From HXMU1420-13 sp965601825 (lineage in GTDB: Bacteria; Bacteroidota; Rhodothermia; Balneolales; Balneolaceae), in contig OZ271839.1 of assembly GCA_965601825.1 (NCBI GenBank), positions 2,666,001-2,730,000 of the forward strand: 64,000 nucleotides of DNA, written 5' to 3'. Positions 45,891-54,849 of this stretch are shown piece after piece. Made by a program: the position numbers and the translations under genes. Numbering within the stretch: position 1 is the first letter of the stretch; each line of letters opens with the position of its first letter. Below the pieces are notes generated by a model. That model saw only the letters and a list, made by a program, of their open reading frames with translations. It was not told where the DNA came from and made no database searches.

Positions 45891-48617
45891 ATGAAAAAAC
45901 TACTTCTTCTCTTAATAGTTTGTATTTCGTCTGATTGGCTAATGGCACAATCGTCTGGTGAGATTCGTTTTATAACTAGAGGAGAAAGTATTGAAGAGGC
46001 ACTCAATAAATGGGTAGTACAGTTCAATACAAATTTAGTCTACGACCCTGAATTAGAACTAGCCCAGGAATCTTTTGTAGATATCACCACAAATCAACCG
46101 GGTTTAGTTCTTACTGAAATCATTGCGGATATCAATCTCGATTTTATCATTCTATCAACCGGAACTTATGTCCTTATTGAAAGAAGTAATGTTGTTGAAG
46201 AATACGGTGAATTCTTTGGCTATGTCTACGATGACGAAACTGGTGAGCCTCTTGCGGATGCCACTATTTACTTTGCTGATGCATCGAACAGCACGACGAC
46301 AAATAACCAGGGATTTTTCTCAGTTTCTCCGCTTCTTTCAGGTACTTACCCTGTAATTGTAAGCTCAGTAGGCTATAATCCGTTATCCAAAGATGTAAAT
46401 GTTGAAGAATCTTCCGGATTAAGCATCATTCGTTTGACACCTAAGATGTTCACCTCAGACCCGGTTATTGTTCAAGCTGATGCGATCTCACTGGGTATGA
46501 ATAAATGGGCCAATGAAAATATCAGCGTTGAAAATTCTATTTCAGAATTAAGTACTTCCCCTTCTTTAGGATCTGTTGTTAATACTCCTGGTTTTTCCAA
46601 GGATTTCGGTTCTAACTCTCTCAGTATTTATGGAAGCAATCCAAGCACAATGACTATCCTGCTCGATGGTGTTCGAATGTACAACACCGTTCGAATAGGT
46701 GATGCTTTGGGAATGTTCAGTCCATTAGCTATTGATAAAATTGGAACCAGTAAAGCTGCTGGATCAATTACCAACAAAGGCAGCTTAAGTGGAATATTGA
46801 ACTTCCAGCAAGATATAATTGACCGCTCTGATGAGACTTCGCTTGTAATGAAAATAAATCCAGATGAAGTTAATGCCAGATCTGAATTTCAGATAGGTAA
46901 AACTACATTCGCAGTCTCCGGTAGGTCTAACTCAAATTTCTCAGACACTCCATGGGGATATGAAAATGTGTATCGTCAATGGAATCAGTTCGATCCATTA
47001 TTGCAAAATTTCATCATGGGAGGAAATGGTGATATCGCACATTATAAAGCAGGTGTTCAAGAGACTGAGCTAGGCTACAACGATCTGCATTTTATTGGCC
47101 AGTACTCATCAAATTTTACAAGTACAAAATTCTCTGGTTATTTCGGATCACGTATTCAGGAGGCTTCTCTATTATCTGAGAAATCAAGTTTAGGTAGTAG
47201 CCAGCCATTTTTAGTATATAATGAAGAAGATCTTACTACACAAAATGGCATGTTTAATGTCGAGCATTTCAGAGTAGTTAATGCCCAAACAGATTTGTTT
47301 TTAAAAGCTTCATACTCAGCGAGCTCATACAATTATGAGTACTCCATGATTCAAAATGATGAATTGATTTCTCATTCCAGAACTAGCGATGAAAATTACT
47401 CGATTCTACAGGCCGACTTAAGGGAAATAACTCCATCATTTGATAAACAAAACGTAAATGAGATTTCTCTTTCCGGTCAATTAACGAGATATGTATCAGC
47501 TCGAAATACTTTGATAATTGGCTTTAATAGCAATCGAATCGATCATTCCTTTGTATTGAATGATAGCTTTTATCTTCCGTTATCAAATAATGAAGAAAAT
47601 TATCGAGGCGATCTTTTTGTAGAACAGAAATTCAATCTATCAGAACAATTTCGATTCCAGTATGGATTAAAAGGTTCCATTACCTCGAGACAAGAAGTCT
47701 TTTATGTTCAACCACAGTTTTCTGTCACTTTTGATTCGAAGAAAACACGATTAGGATATCATACACTACAGTTTAGTTCTGGGTTATATCGCCAGTTTAT
47801 CCAACAGTTTGATATTGCAAATGTAGGTCCAAGTGCCATCCAACCTTTCAATCGTATAGATATACCAATCGATGGTAGTATCTCTGCACCTCTCTCATTT
47901 CAAACAAAATTCGAATGGAACATTCAATATTCTGAGGATACTAAAATTAGTTTGGGCAGCTATTATCGAAATGAGCCAAAAAGCTATATGCTTGATTATT
48001 CAAGATTACTAGCGGGTTCGAATATCTCTTTTACAGATCAATCTGAATTTTTAGAGAGAACATCTACTATTGCTTATGGTGCTTCGATCACACTTGAAAA
48101 AGAATTCAAGGATCCCGCATTACAGCTCACACTTTCTCAACAGACAAACATTTCAACCATTCGATTTGATGAGCGATTTAATAATGAACGCATTCAAACC
48201 GGTTGGAGTGAACCTTATTCAACCAATGGCACTCTTAAATGGATTGTCAGCAATCCTTTGTCCATTCAATTACAAACAAAATGGATTCCAAAACGATATT
48301 GGGCATTCACCCGAGCTTACTACGATTTTCTTACCACACATAACGAAACAAGTTTTGGTGAGTTCTCATTAAACTCTCCCGATGACGATCAATTATCTGC
48401 ATTCTTTAGTCTTGATTTGGGCATCAATTCAAGAATTGTAATTTCAAATACTTCGTTGCTGATCAACTTAAGTCTGCAAAATGTGACCAATCGGGAAAAT
48501 GAAGTCTCGTATATCCTAATCCCTCAAAGGAATGCGCAACAAGAAATTAGCTATACAAGAACCGCTCGCAAACTAGCTGGATTCATCCCTTTCTTATCCC
48601 TTCAACTAGATTTTTAA
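45891..48617 (+). CDS. TonB-dependent receptor with STN signalling domain and carboxypeptidase-like domain
   Basis: The 908 residues comprise a signal peptide (ends LMAQ) and an N-terminal STN/secretin-TonB domain (about 30-100), the part that contacts FecR in FecA-type surface signalling. A CarboxypepD_reg-like domain follows (about 110-190: GEFFGYVYDDETGEPLADATIYF), then a plug (LDGVRMYNTVRIGDA, about 255) and a 22-strand-type barrel ending LQLDF with terminal Phe. The receptor should import a ligand using TonB energy and report it through FecR to the sigma factor. No susD gene follows; a FAS1 lipoprotein does. The substrate cannot be told from sequence. Confidence 0.93.
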   Translation: MKKLLLLLIVCISSDWLMAQSSGEIRFITRGESIEEALNKWVVQFNTNLVYDPELELAQESFVDITTNQPGLVLTEIIADINLDFIILSTGTYVLIERSNVVEEYGEFFGYVYDDETGEPLADATIYFADASNSTTTNNQGFFSVSPLLSGTYPVIVSSVGYNPLSKDVNVEESSGLSIIRLTPKMFTSDPVIVQADAISLGMNKWANENISVENSISELSTSPSLGSVVNTPGFSKDFGSNSLSIYGSNPSTMTILLDGVRMYNTVRIGDALGMFSPLAIDKIGTSKAAGSITNKGSLSGILNFQQDIIDRSDETSLVMKINPDEVNARSEFQIGKTTFAVSGRSNSNFSDTPWGYENVYRQWNQFDPLLQNFIMGGNGDIAHYKAGVQETELGYNDLHFIGQYSSNFTSTKFSGYFGSRIQEASLLSEKSSLGSSQPFLVYNEEDLTTQNGMFNVEHFRVVNAQTDLFLKASYSASSYNYEYSMIQNDELISHSRTSDENYSILQADLREITPSFDKQNVNEISLSGQLTRYVSARNTLIIGFNSNRIDHSFVLNDSFYLPLSNNEENYRGDLFVEQKFNLSEQFRFQYGLKGSITSRQEVFYVQPQFSVTFDSKKTRLGYHTLQFSSGLYRQFIQQFDIANVGPSAIQPFNRIDIPIDGSISAPLSFQTKFEWNIQYSEDTKISLGSYYRNEPKSYMLDYSRLLAGSNISFTDQSEFLERTSTIAYGASITLEKEFKDPALQLTLSQQTNISTIRFDERFNNERIQTGWSEPYSTNGTLKWIVSNPLSIQLQTKWIPKRYWAFTRAYYDFLTTHNETSFGEFSLNSPDDDQLSAFFSLDLGINSRIVISNTSLLINLSLQNVTNRENEVSYILIPQRNAQQEISYTRTARKLAGFIPFLSLQLDF

Positions 48618-48695
48618 ATTCGTTTACAATTAAGATCTAGTCACCCCTCGTTTTGATGTGTATTAGCAGCAACAACTATTCATCAAAAGAGAAAA

Positions 48696-50843
48696 ATGAA
48701 AAATAAACTATCAAAACTTCTAACTACTGTATTCGCTGCTGTGTTTCTATTTACAGCTTGCGAAGATTCTGATTCTTCCTCAACTAGCCCACTTGTTGAA
48801 GGTGAACAAACCATTGCAGAGATCACTGAAATTGTGGACGTATACTCTGTATTAAACGGAGCGCTGGAAAGCACTGGCTTACTTGAAACTTTCGAAGGCG
48901 CCGGTCCTTTTACTGTGTTTGCACCAACCGATGCTGCGTTCAATAAACTTCCTGAAGGAACACTAGAAAGCTTAACTACAGAACAACTTTCTCAGATTCT
49001 TAGATATCACGTTGTAGATGGGGCTATTGCTTCTGATCAACTTAATGCAACTCAAGATGTAACTACGTTATTAGGACAAAACATCCTGGTTGAAGCTGGT
49101 TCAAATGTAGTTATTAATAATAACTCAACCGTTGTTAATGCTGATTTCGCTGCTTCTAACGGTATTATCCATCGTATTGACGAAGTTCTATTGCCTGCTG
49201 GAATTCGTGATGCTAACATCGTAGACCAGGCAGCTGACTTAGGCACATTTACAACTCTTTTATCAGCTGCTACTGATGCCGGACTCGCATCTACCCTTTC
49301 TTACAAAGGCGACTTTACAGTATTTGCTCCTACTGATAATGCATTCGCTGCATTACCACAAGGATTGCTTGCTTCACTAACTGTTGAGCAATTAACAGAC
49401 ATCCTTCTTTATCATGTATTAGATGGAGAGACATTCTCAAGTGCAATCGAAGCAGAAACAATTGCAACTACTTTAGAAGGTGGAAACATTTACTTAAGTG
49501 CGAATGAAGGTAGTGTAACTGTTAATACTAGCGCTAATGTAGCTACTGCAGATGTTGACGTAAGCAACGGCGTAATTCATGCAATCGATAAAGTGCTACT
49601 TCCGGATGTTTATGGTTCAGTTGTTGATGCTGCTGCGAAAAGATTTGTATTCAGCACCTTAGTACAATTTGTAACTGATGCACAGTTGGCAACAACTCTA
49701 GCTGATCCTACTAAAACGTATACTGTTTTTGCGCCAACCAACGAAGCTTTCGCAAAATTACCGGCTAGTGTTGTAAATAGTTTAACTACTCAGGATCTGG
49801 TAAACATTTTAACGTACCATGTTCTTGAAACTCAGGTTATGGCTGGTATGCTTACGGCAAGTCAGGAAGTGACTACACTAAATGGTGAAGAGTTATTAAT
49901 CGAAGTTGGTGAAAGCGCAGTAATTAATGGATTTGCTAATATCACCGCTACTGATGTACTTACAAATAATGGTGTGATTCATGTTATTGATGAAGTTCTT
50001 CTACCGGAAGGCTACAGAGATGCTAACATCATCGACAAGGCTAACGAACTACAAATCTTCACAACTTTAGTGGATGCTGTTGATGATGCCGGTTTAACAT
50101 CAACACTAAAATATTCTGGTGATTACACCGTATTTGCTCCAACTGATGCTGCTTTCAATGCTCTTCCGGCCGGACTTCTTGCAAGCTTAACTACAGAGCA
50201 GTTAACAAATATCCTTACATACCATGTTCTTGGAAGTGAATTCTTCATTTCTGATATAACGGAACTAACTGATGAATTAACTGAGACGGCGCTTTCTGGT
50301 GAAACTCTTTACATCACTAAAGACAATGCTGAAGTAAAAGTTAACGGAAGTTCCACTGTTATTGTAGAAGATGTTGATGTAAGCAATGGAGTAATTCAAG
50401 CCATTAACGAAGTACTTCTTCCAAATGAGTTCTTAAACATCGTACAAATTGCTTCTAAAAATTACGACCTATCAACCCTAGTGGGCTTAGTATCCGACCA
50501 AGGTCTGGTACCTACTCTTGAGGGTGATGGTCCGTTCACATTATTTGCACCAATCAACGCTGGATTTGATGCAGCATCTAATTTACTTGGCACTTTAACT
50601 TCACAGCAGGTTACCGAAGTATTGAGCTACCATGTTGTGACATCAAAAGCTTTGTCAACGGATCTTTCTGATGGACAAACGATCACCACCTTCCAGGGCG
50701 AAGATATTACCGTTGCCATTGACGGTGAAGGAAATGTGACTTTCAACGGCGCTACAAGTGTAGTTACCGTGGATATTGAGGGAACCAACGGTGTTATCCA
50801 CCTTATTGATGGAGTGTTGTTACCCCCAAGCTATCAAAACTAA
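48696..50843 (+). CDS. Lipoprotein with five tandem fasciclin (FAS1) domains
   Basis: The 715-residue protein has a lipoprotein signal (VFLFTAC, Cys at about 22) and a short acidic Ser/Asp linker. Five FAS1 repeats of about 130 residues follow, each with the H1 box (FTVFAPTDAAFNKL, FTVFAPTDNAFAAL, YTVFAPTNEAFAKL, YTVFAPTDAAFNAL, FTLFAPINAGFDAA) and the H2-like end (GVIHxIDEVLLP). FAS1 domains mediate cell adhesion or matrix binding. Most bacterial copies have one or two, so five is many. It lies 78 bases after the receptor and is closed by its own terminator. It may be the surface ligand-binding partner of that receptor; inference. Confidence 0.93.
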   Translation: MKNKLSKLLTTVFAAVFLFTACEDSDSSSTSPLVEGEQTIAEITEIVDVYSVLNGALESTGLLETFEGAGPFTVFAPTDAAFNKLPEGTLESLTTEQLSQILRYHVVDGAIASDQLNATQDVTTLLGQNILVEAGSNVVINNNSTVVNADFAASNGIIHRIDEVLLPAGIRDANIVDQAADLGTFTTLLSAATDAGLASTLSYKGDFTVFAPTDNAFAALPQGLLASLTVEQLTDILLYHVLDGETFSSAIEAETIATTLEGGNIYLSANEGSVTVNTSANVATADVDVSNGVIHAIDKVLLPDVYGSVVDAAAKRFVFSTLVQFVTDAQLATTLADPTKTYTVFAPTNEAFAKLPASVVNSLTTQDLVNILTYHVLETQVMAGMLTASQEVTTLNGEELLIEVGESAVINGFANITATDVLTNNGVIHVIDEVLLPEGYRDANIIDKANELQIFTTLVDAVDDAGLTSTLKYSGDYTVFAPTDAAFNALPAGLLASLTTEQLTNILTYHVLGSEFFISDITELTDELTETALSGETLYITKDNAEVKVNGSSTVIVEDVDVSNGVIQAINEVLLPNEFLNIVQIASKNYDLSTLVGLVSDQGLVPTLEGDGPFTLFAPINAGFDAASNLLGTLTSQQVTEVLSYHVVTSKALSTDLSDGQTITTFQGEDITVAIDGEGNVTFNGATSVVTVDIEGTNGVIHLIDGVLLPPSYQN

Positions 50844-50864
50844 GATCTGATCCGTTTTGATACG

Positions 50865-50896
50865 AAAGCCTGTCCGTACCCCGACAGGCTTTTTTT
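50865..50896 (+). terminator. Rho-independent terminator after the FAS1 gene
   Basis: A 10-bp stem of AAAGCCTGTC with GACAGGCTTT, an 8-base loop and a run of seven T closes the sigma-fecR-receptor-FAS1 unit, 22 bases after the FAS1 stop. Confidence 0.92.
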
Positions 50897-51012
50897 ATGT
50901 CTTTGAATTAAGGATAAGACGATGTTTGTGCTTTACCTGTAAAAGGCATTTCTTCCGTTTATTCCTATTATAAATAGGGATATCAACAATAATACTTAAA
51001 GATGAAATAGGG

Positions 51013-51037
51013 ATAACATGAACTCAGTGCGTGTTAT
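51013..51037. repeat. Imperfect 25-bp palindrome upstream of the orphan 149-residue gene (cassette-site-like)
   Basis: ATAACATGAACT and AGTGCGTGTTAT pair at 10 of 12 positions around a central C. The right end continues as GTTATGCC, which resembles attC core ends of gene cassettes, and the ATG of the next gene is 23 bases further on. No integrase is present. The match to canonical GTTRRRY is imperfect, so this is tentative. Confidence 0.4.
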
Positions 51038-51060
51038 GCCAATGTTGTACTTAATAGAAA

Positions 51061-51510
51061 ATGGAAAAACTGATTGAAATAGAAAGAGTCCCATACGAGG
51101 AGCCGTATCACATTAACCTTTTGGTATCTGCTTCAAATGGAAAATCAAAAGGACATCTGGAGATTTATGACAATGCAAAAAAATTGTATGACATTGCCTC
51201 AGGACTCGAAGATTTCCCCAAAGAAATTCAAGATGAATTTAAGTGGGAATTGGGATCAGAAAAACCTGAAGACCGCTTTGCTTTCTATTTCCTTTTTCGA
51301 GTATTTAATCACATGACAGAAGGTTGGACAAGTGCTATCCAAATTCGTTTCAACAATAATGAGGATGGCCCTTTTAGGGAAATGTCTGATTTCTGCATTC
51401 CTTGTGAACCAGCGGGAATAAATCGACTTGGACAATTGTTTCGAGAATTTGCCCAATTGAACTCGAAAAAACTCGTTTGGAATGGAGTTGAGGGAGAAAT
51501 ACTAAAATAA
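51061..51510 (+). CDS. Orphan hypothetical protein (149 residues)
   Basis: I do not recognise this family. The product is soluble and acidic with no signal peptide or membrane segment. It has aromatic-rich stretches (FAFYFLFRVFNHM, then HINLLVSAS) and a CxxC-like pair in DFCIPCEPAGINRLG. The coding pattern is uninterrupted and the codon use looks like its neighbours. The gene stands alone, preceded by an imperfect palindrome at 51013-51037 and followed 20 bases later by a hairpin at 51530-51568, an arrangement like a mobile gene cassette. No ribosome site is evident. Confidence 0.65.
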   Translation: MEKLIEIERVPYEEPYHINLLVSASNGKSKGHLEIYDNAKKLYDIASGLEDFPKEIQDEFKWELGSEKPEDRFAFYFLFRVFNHMTEGWTSAIQIRFNNNEDGPFREMSDFCIPCEPAGINRLGQLFREFAQLNSKKLVWNGVEGEILK

Positions 51511-51529
51511 ACTACTAAGCACAACAAGG

Positions 51530-51568
51530 TGTATTGTGCATACCCTAAGGGATACGCACCATACACAG
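51530..51568. repeat. Long imperfect inverted repeat downstream of the orphan gene (cassette-site-like)
   Basis: GTGTAT-T-GTGC pairs with GCAC-C-ATACAC, with inner arms ACCCT/AGGG(A)T, forming a hairpin of about 39 bases with single mismatched bases. CACAAC lies before it and AACGTTAG after it. The bulged hairpin between short cores is reminiscent of attC sites. It lacks a T tract, so it is a poor terminator. Confidence 0.42.
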
Positions 51569-51595
51569 AACGTTAGTTTCAATCACAATTATACC

Positions 51596-51967
51596 ATGCC
51601 TAAAAACGTATTTGGAGAAGAACTCATCCCCTGTTGTTATGCCCCACTAACCGGGTACTTTAGAGATGGATTTTGTAGAACCGATGAATCCGATCGTGGT
51701 TCTCATGTGGTTTGTGCCATCATGACTGATGAATTCCTCGAATTTTCAAAAGAGGCTGGAAATGATCTCAGCACTCCAAGACCTGAGTATACTTTTCCAG
51801 GTTTAAAAGCCGGCGACCAATGGTGTCTTTGTGCCTTACGTTGGAAAGAAGCCTACGATCATGGCAAAGCGCCTATGGTCATTTTAGAAGCCTGTGCCGA
51901 AGAAGCACTAAAGTATGTTAAAATCAATCAGCTAATCGAATTTGCCTACAAACGAGCAGAATCATAG
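51596..51967 (+). CDS. DUF2237 family protein
   Basis: The 123 residues match DUF2237 almost throughout: NVFGEELIPCCYAPLTGYFRDGFC, HVVCAIMTDEFLEFSK, GNDLSTPRPEYTFPGLKAGDQWCLCALRW and VILEACAEEALKYV. The conserved Cys pairs (PCC, FC, CLC) suggest metal or redox chemistry, but no function is established. I used the ATG at 51596. An upstream non-ATG start would add 20 residues encoded inside the hairpin region and has no support. Confidence 0.88.
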   Translation: MPKNVFGEELIPCCYAPLTGYFRDGFCRTDESDRGSHVVCAIMTDEFLEFSKEAGNDLSTPRPEYTFPGLKAGDQWCLCALRWKEAYDHGKAPMVILEACAEEALKYVKINQLIEFAYKRAES

Positions 51968-51988
51968 CCAACACTCCTTCCAGATTTC

Positions 51989-52075
51989 TCAATCTCCAAA
52001 CACACTAAAAGTCTGATCCGGTCGCATCTCCAAAATAGCCTGATCATTTTCTGAAACCTTTAATTGCATTACATC
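51989..52075 (-). pseudogene. Remnant of the 3' end of an M42 peptidase gene
   Basis: Reading the minus strand, the frame ends AILEMRPDQTFSVFGD-stop, nearly the same as the end of the intact M42 peptidase encoded at 53193-54269 (AVLAMRPDQTFSVFE-stop). Upstream, only DVMQL... aligns loosely, and a stop follows at 52085-52087. No start or catalytic part is present. The fragment points in the same direction as the intact gene and lies about 1.2 kb beyond its 3' end. Confidence 0.7.
52008..52027. repeat. Direct repeat, left copy, flanking the DUF5694 gene
   Basis: AAAGTCTGATCCGGTCGCAT is identical, 20 of 20, to 53209-53228, exactly 1201 bases away. Here it lies in the M42 3'-end remnant. Confidence 0.85.
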
Positions 52076-52098
52076 GTCTTTGGGTCAAAAAATTTGAA

Positions 52099-53115
52099 AT
52101 GAAAAGATCTATTCTAACTTTTTTATTCCTTCTTATTCCTGCTATTTCTTTCTCGCAATCCTTGAAAAAGACCGAAGTTCTTATTCTAGGTACGCCTCAT
52201 TTAAAACAAATAGACAATTTTGAGTCATCCCATTTAAAGACTGTTTTGAAAAGTTTAGAATCCAGAGATTTTGATGTTATTGCTATTGAACAAATGCCGG
52301 CTGAATTACTTTTAGATATAAAAAAAAGAGATAAAGAGTATTGGCAGGAATTGTATCAAGTATTCAGCAAATTCATCGAATTTGGCCAATCACATCAGGA
52401 AAGATTGGATATTAGCTTTGATCAGGCTGAGAATAAATTAATAGACTTACATCGGAAAACTGAACTCTCTGATAGTGACAGAATAGATTATATACATTCA
52501 TACATCTGCACTTATGATATTTGGTCAGCAGTTCTTCACTATAAACAACTTTCGGACAAATCTGGATTATCTGAAGAGGTCATTGAACTATTAGACGACT
52601 TATCAACTTCTTTGGATGAAGTGAACAACATTGCAATAGAGCTAGCAATTTCAGAAGAATTACATCAGATACATTACATTGATAATCTTCAAGACGAAAC
52701 TATTTTACTAAATGAGTTTCCTGAATTCATTACTGACTACCAGAATAATGCAAACTCAATTAGTGAGCTTCTCAATCAATCCAATATTTATCAAAAGATT
52801 GATTCTCTTCAAAATGAAGCTGTCTCTAATAATGATCTATATCCGCTATATAAATTCTTTAACTCTAGTGAATACATGAGCAATGATTTTGATGCTCAAT
52901 GGGGATTATGGTTTAAGACAGATTTCGAATCGAAAACAGATAGAAGCAGATATTCACTCTGGGAAATGAGGAATCTATCTATATCTGCTAACATCTTACG
53001 TGTAATTGCCTCAAATCCTGAAAAGAGAGTACTAGTAATTATTGGAGCCTCTCATAAATCGTTCATTGAAAAGTATCTGAGACAGATACCGGACATTGAA
53101 TTATTAGAGTTTTAA
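52099..53115 (+). CDS. DUF5694 family secreted protein (TraB/TIKI-like fold)
   Basis: The 338-residue protein has a signal peptide (ends SFSQ), then the family landmarks TEVLILGTPHL, FDVIAIEQMPAE near the start and RVLVIIGASHKSFIEKYL near the end. His and Glu residues in these motifs are those conserved in the TraB/TIKI/ChaN-like superfamily. The central helical region is rich in Leu/Glu/Asp. No activity is established for DUF5694. The gene lies between a 3'-end remnant of an M42 peptidase and the intact M42 gene, within a 20-bp direct repeat, suggesting that it arrived by an insertion or duplication event. Confidence 0.82.
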   Translation: MKRSILTFLFLLIPAISFSQSLKKTEVLILGTPHLKQIDNFESSHLKTVLKSLESRDFDVIAIEQMPAELLLDIKKRDKEYWQELYQVFSKFIEFGQSHQERLDISFDQAENKLIDLHRKTELSDSDRIDYIHSYICTYDIWSAVLHYKQLSDKSGLSEEVIELLDDLSTSLDEVNNIAIELAISEELHQIHYIDNLQDETILLNEFPEFITDYQNNANSISELLNQSNIYQKIDSLQNEAVSNNDLYPLYKFFNSSEYMSNDFDAQWGLWFKTDFESKTDRSRYSLWEMRNLSISANILRVIASNPEKRVLVIIGASHKSFIEKYLRQIPDIELLEF

Positions 53116-53192
53116 AAACTCGAAAAGTCTAACTATTAGAAAGGTGATTCTTTGAAGAATAGAAATTCAATCTATTGTTCAAGACTAAACCG

Positions 53193-54269
53193 TTATTCGA
53201 AAACACTGAAAGTCTGATCCGGTCGCATAGCTAATACCGCTTCGACCATAATCTGAATGAGTTCTTCAACATCTTCCAAAGAGCACATTTCAACCGGTGA
53301 ATGCATGTATCGCAATGGAAGTGAAATCAGCGCACTCGGAATACCTGTTCTTTGATAGAAAATACTATCTGTATCTGTACCGGTTCGAACACTGGTCGCT
53401 TCATGCTGAACCGTGATATCAGCTTTCTCACAAACTTCCTCCAGGAAATCGACCACTTTAGGGTGATTAGCTCCACCGTGCTGTATCGTTGGTCCACCAC
53501 CAAGCAGTACGGTACCATGTTGTTTTTGATCAATGCCCGGTGAATCAGTGGCATGCGTTACATCGGTCACCAATGCCACATCCGGCATGAATCTATAACT
53601 CATCATACGGGCTCCAAATCCGCCTACCTCCTCTTGAATGGAGTTAAGTGCTAAAACATTCACCTTCAGGTCTTTCTTGCGTTCTGAGAGCCTTTTCATG
53701 GCTTCAGCGATAATAAAACCACCCATTCGGTTATCTATGGCACGTGCCGTAAGAATTTCGTCGTTTAAAAACTCTAAATCGGATGCAAAAGTGATTGGAT
53801 CACCAATTTGAATAAGTTCCAATGCTTCTTCTTTCGAACTCACTCCGATATCAACATAAATATCTTTCCAGGCAGGTTGTGTACCACCACCATTTTTCTT
53901 TGTCTGCAAATGAATGGCAGTATTCCCTGTCACGCCAACCACTCTACCCTGCTTGTTATGAATGATTACTTTCTTAGCTCTTGCAATCGTCGAGTCACTT
54001 CCACCTAATTTGTTGATGTAAACAAATCCCTGATCAGTAATATGTTGCACTACCATCCCGATCTCATCACAATGAGCTTCCAGCATTACAGTTGCAACAT
54101 CAGGATTGGTTGAAATTTTAGCTGCACATGAACCATAAGCATCTGTCACCACTTCATCACTGAAATTCTCAACATAGTTTTTCCAAACCTGAACCCCGGC
54201 TTTTTCCCAACCTGTTGGACTCGGTGTAATTAATAGATCTTCCAGAAATGCTTTTGATTCGTTAGTCAT
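53193..54269 (-). CDS. M42-family metallo-aminopeptidase
   Basis: The 358 residues contain the M42 metal and catalytic motifs: EAHCDEIGMVV, ARAIDNRMGG, IQEEVGGFGARMM, TDVTHATDSPG and RYMHSPVEM. The enzyme is cytoplasmic, usually a dodecameric two-metal aminopeptidase (glutamyl aminopeptidase/FrvX group) that trims peptides. It is transcribed divergently from a thioesterase gene. Its last 20 or so bases are duplicated at 52008-52027; see the remnant entry. Confidence 0.93.
   Translation of the reverse strand: MTNESKAFLEDLLITPSPTGWEKAGVQVWKNYVENFSDEVVTDAYGSCAAKISTNPDVATVMLEAHCDEIGMVVQHITDQGFVYINKLGGSDSTIARAKKVIIHNKQGRVVGVTGNTAIHLQTKKNGGGTQPAWKDIYVDIGVSSKEEALELIQIGDPITFASDLEFLNDEILTARAIDNRMGGFIIAEAMKRLSERKKDLKVNVLALNSIQEEVGGFGARMMSYRFMPDVALVTDVTHATDSPGIDQKQHGTVLLGGGPTIQHGGANHPKVVDFLEEVCEKADITVQHEATSVRTGTDTDSIFYQRTGIPSALISLPLRYMHSPVEMCSLEDVEELIQIMVEAVLAMRPDQTFSVFE
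53209..53228. repeat. Direct repeat, right copy (3' end of the intact M42 gene)
   Basis: Identical to 52008-52027. It codes the segment around MRPDQTF at the C-terminus of the M42 peptidase, so an insertion here would leave the gene functional. Confidence 0.85.
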
Positions 54270-54408
54270 GACTCGATGTGATTAAATGTTGGCTTGAAGA
54301 TATTGAATCAGGAACAATCTACCTTGTTTAAATGCGGCTATTTTCAATTTAAGAATGTCTCTTTGAATTGGTTTGTGTGCTTCGCATTTTCCTGCCAAAA
54401 ATTTCTAC

Positions 54409-54849
54409 ATGTCCCGCCCTAAATACGATCCTGATTTATTCTTCCATTGGCATAAAATCAAAACTCGTTTTCGTGATTTAGATCCTTTGAATCACGTAAA
54501 CAATGCTGTTTTTAATTCATACTTCGAAGAAGCAAGAATTCATTTGGTTGAGAGCATACCAGAACTAAGAAGTAGTTTTGAAGAAGGGAAATCTTTTGTC
54601 TTAGCGAAATGCACTATTGAATATCTTCGACCGGTTTTATATCCAAAAACATTACTGATTGGAACCGGATTTTTAAATCTTGGAAATTCTAGTGTTGAAG
54701 GATTCCAGGCTCTATATGATGAAGAGACAAAAAAACTTCATGCTACAGCATTGATTAGAGGAGTATGGTTCGATATAAAAACTCAACGTCCAACCAGGCT
54801 TCCAGATATTGATGGAATCGAAAAAATGAAAGTACATTTAGATGGATAA
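54409..54849 (+). CDS. Acyl-CoA thioesterase, 4HBT hotdog family
   Basis: The 146 residues (ATG at 54409) show the 4-hydroxybenzoyl-CoA thioesterase/YbgC pattern: TRFRDLDPLNHVNNAVFNSYFEEAR with catalytic Asp in DLDPLNHVNN, then FVLAKCTIEYLRPVLYP and a final strand with GVWFD. Such enzymes hydrolyse acyl-CoA thioesters in the cytoplasm; the acyl length is unknown. A GTG 36 bases upstream is a less likely start. The gene overlaps the start of the HD gene by 8 bases. Confidence 0.88.
   Translation: MSRPKYDPDLFFHWHKIKTRFRDLDPLNHVNNAVFNSYFEEARIHLVESIPELRSSFEEGKSFVLAKCTIEYLRPVLYPKTLLIGTGFLNLGNSSVEGFQALYDEETKKLHATALIRGVWFDIKTQRPTRLPDIDGIEKMKVHLDG

Noticed and set aside
49052..49246. Small antisense frames inside the FAS1, mfd and DUF11 genes
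   Set aside because: They mirror codon bias of the sense genes, have no independent start signals and match no family.
48631..50861. TAAGATCT...CGTTTTGAT motif on both sides of the FAS1 gene, suggesting a mobile boundary
   Set aside because: The matches are 8 and 9 bases with different spacing (10 and 4) in AT-rich DNA, and the right copy runs into a normal terminator; chance is sufficient.
53116..53192. Terminator between the convergent DUF5694 and M42 genes
   Set aside because: Only a weak ATTCTT/AAGAAT stem is present and no T tract follows.
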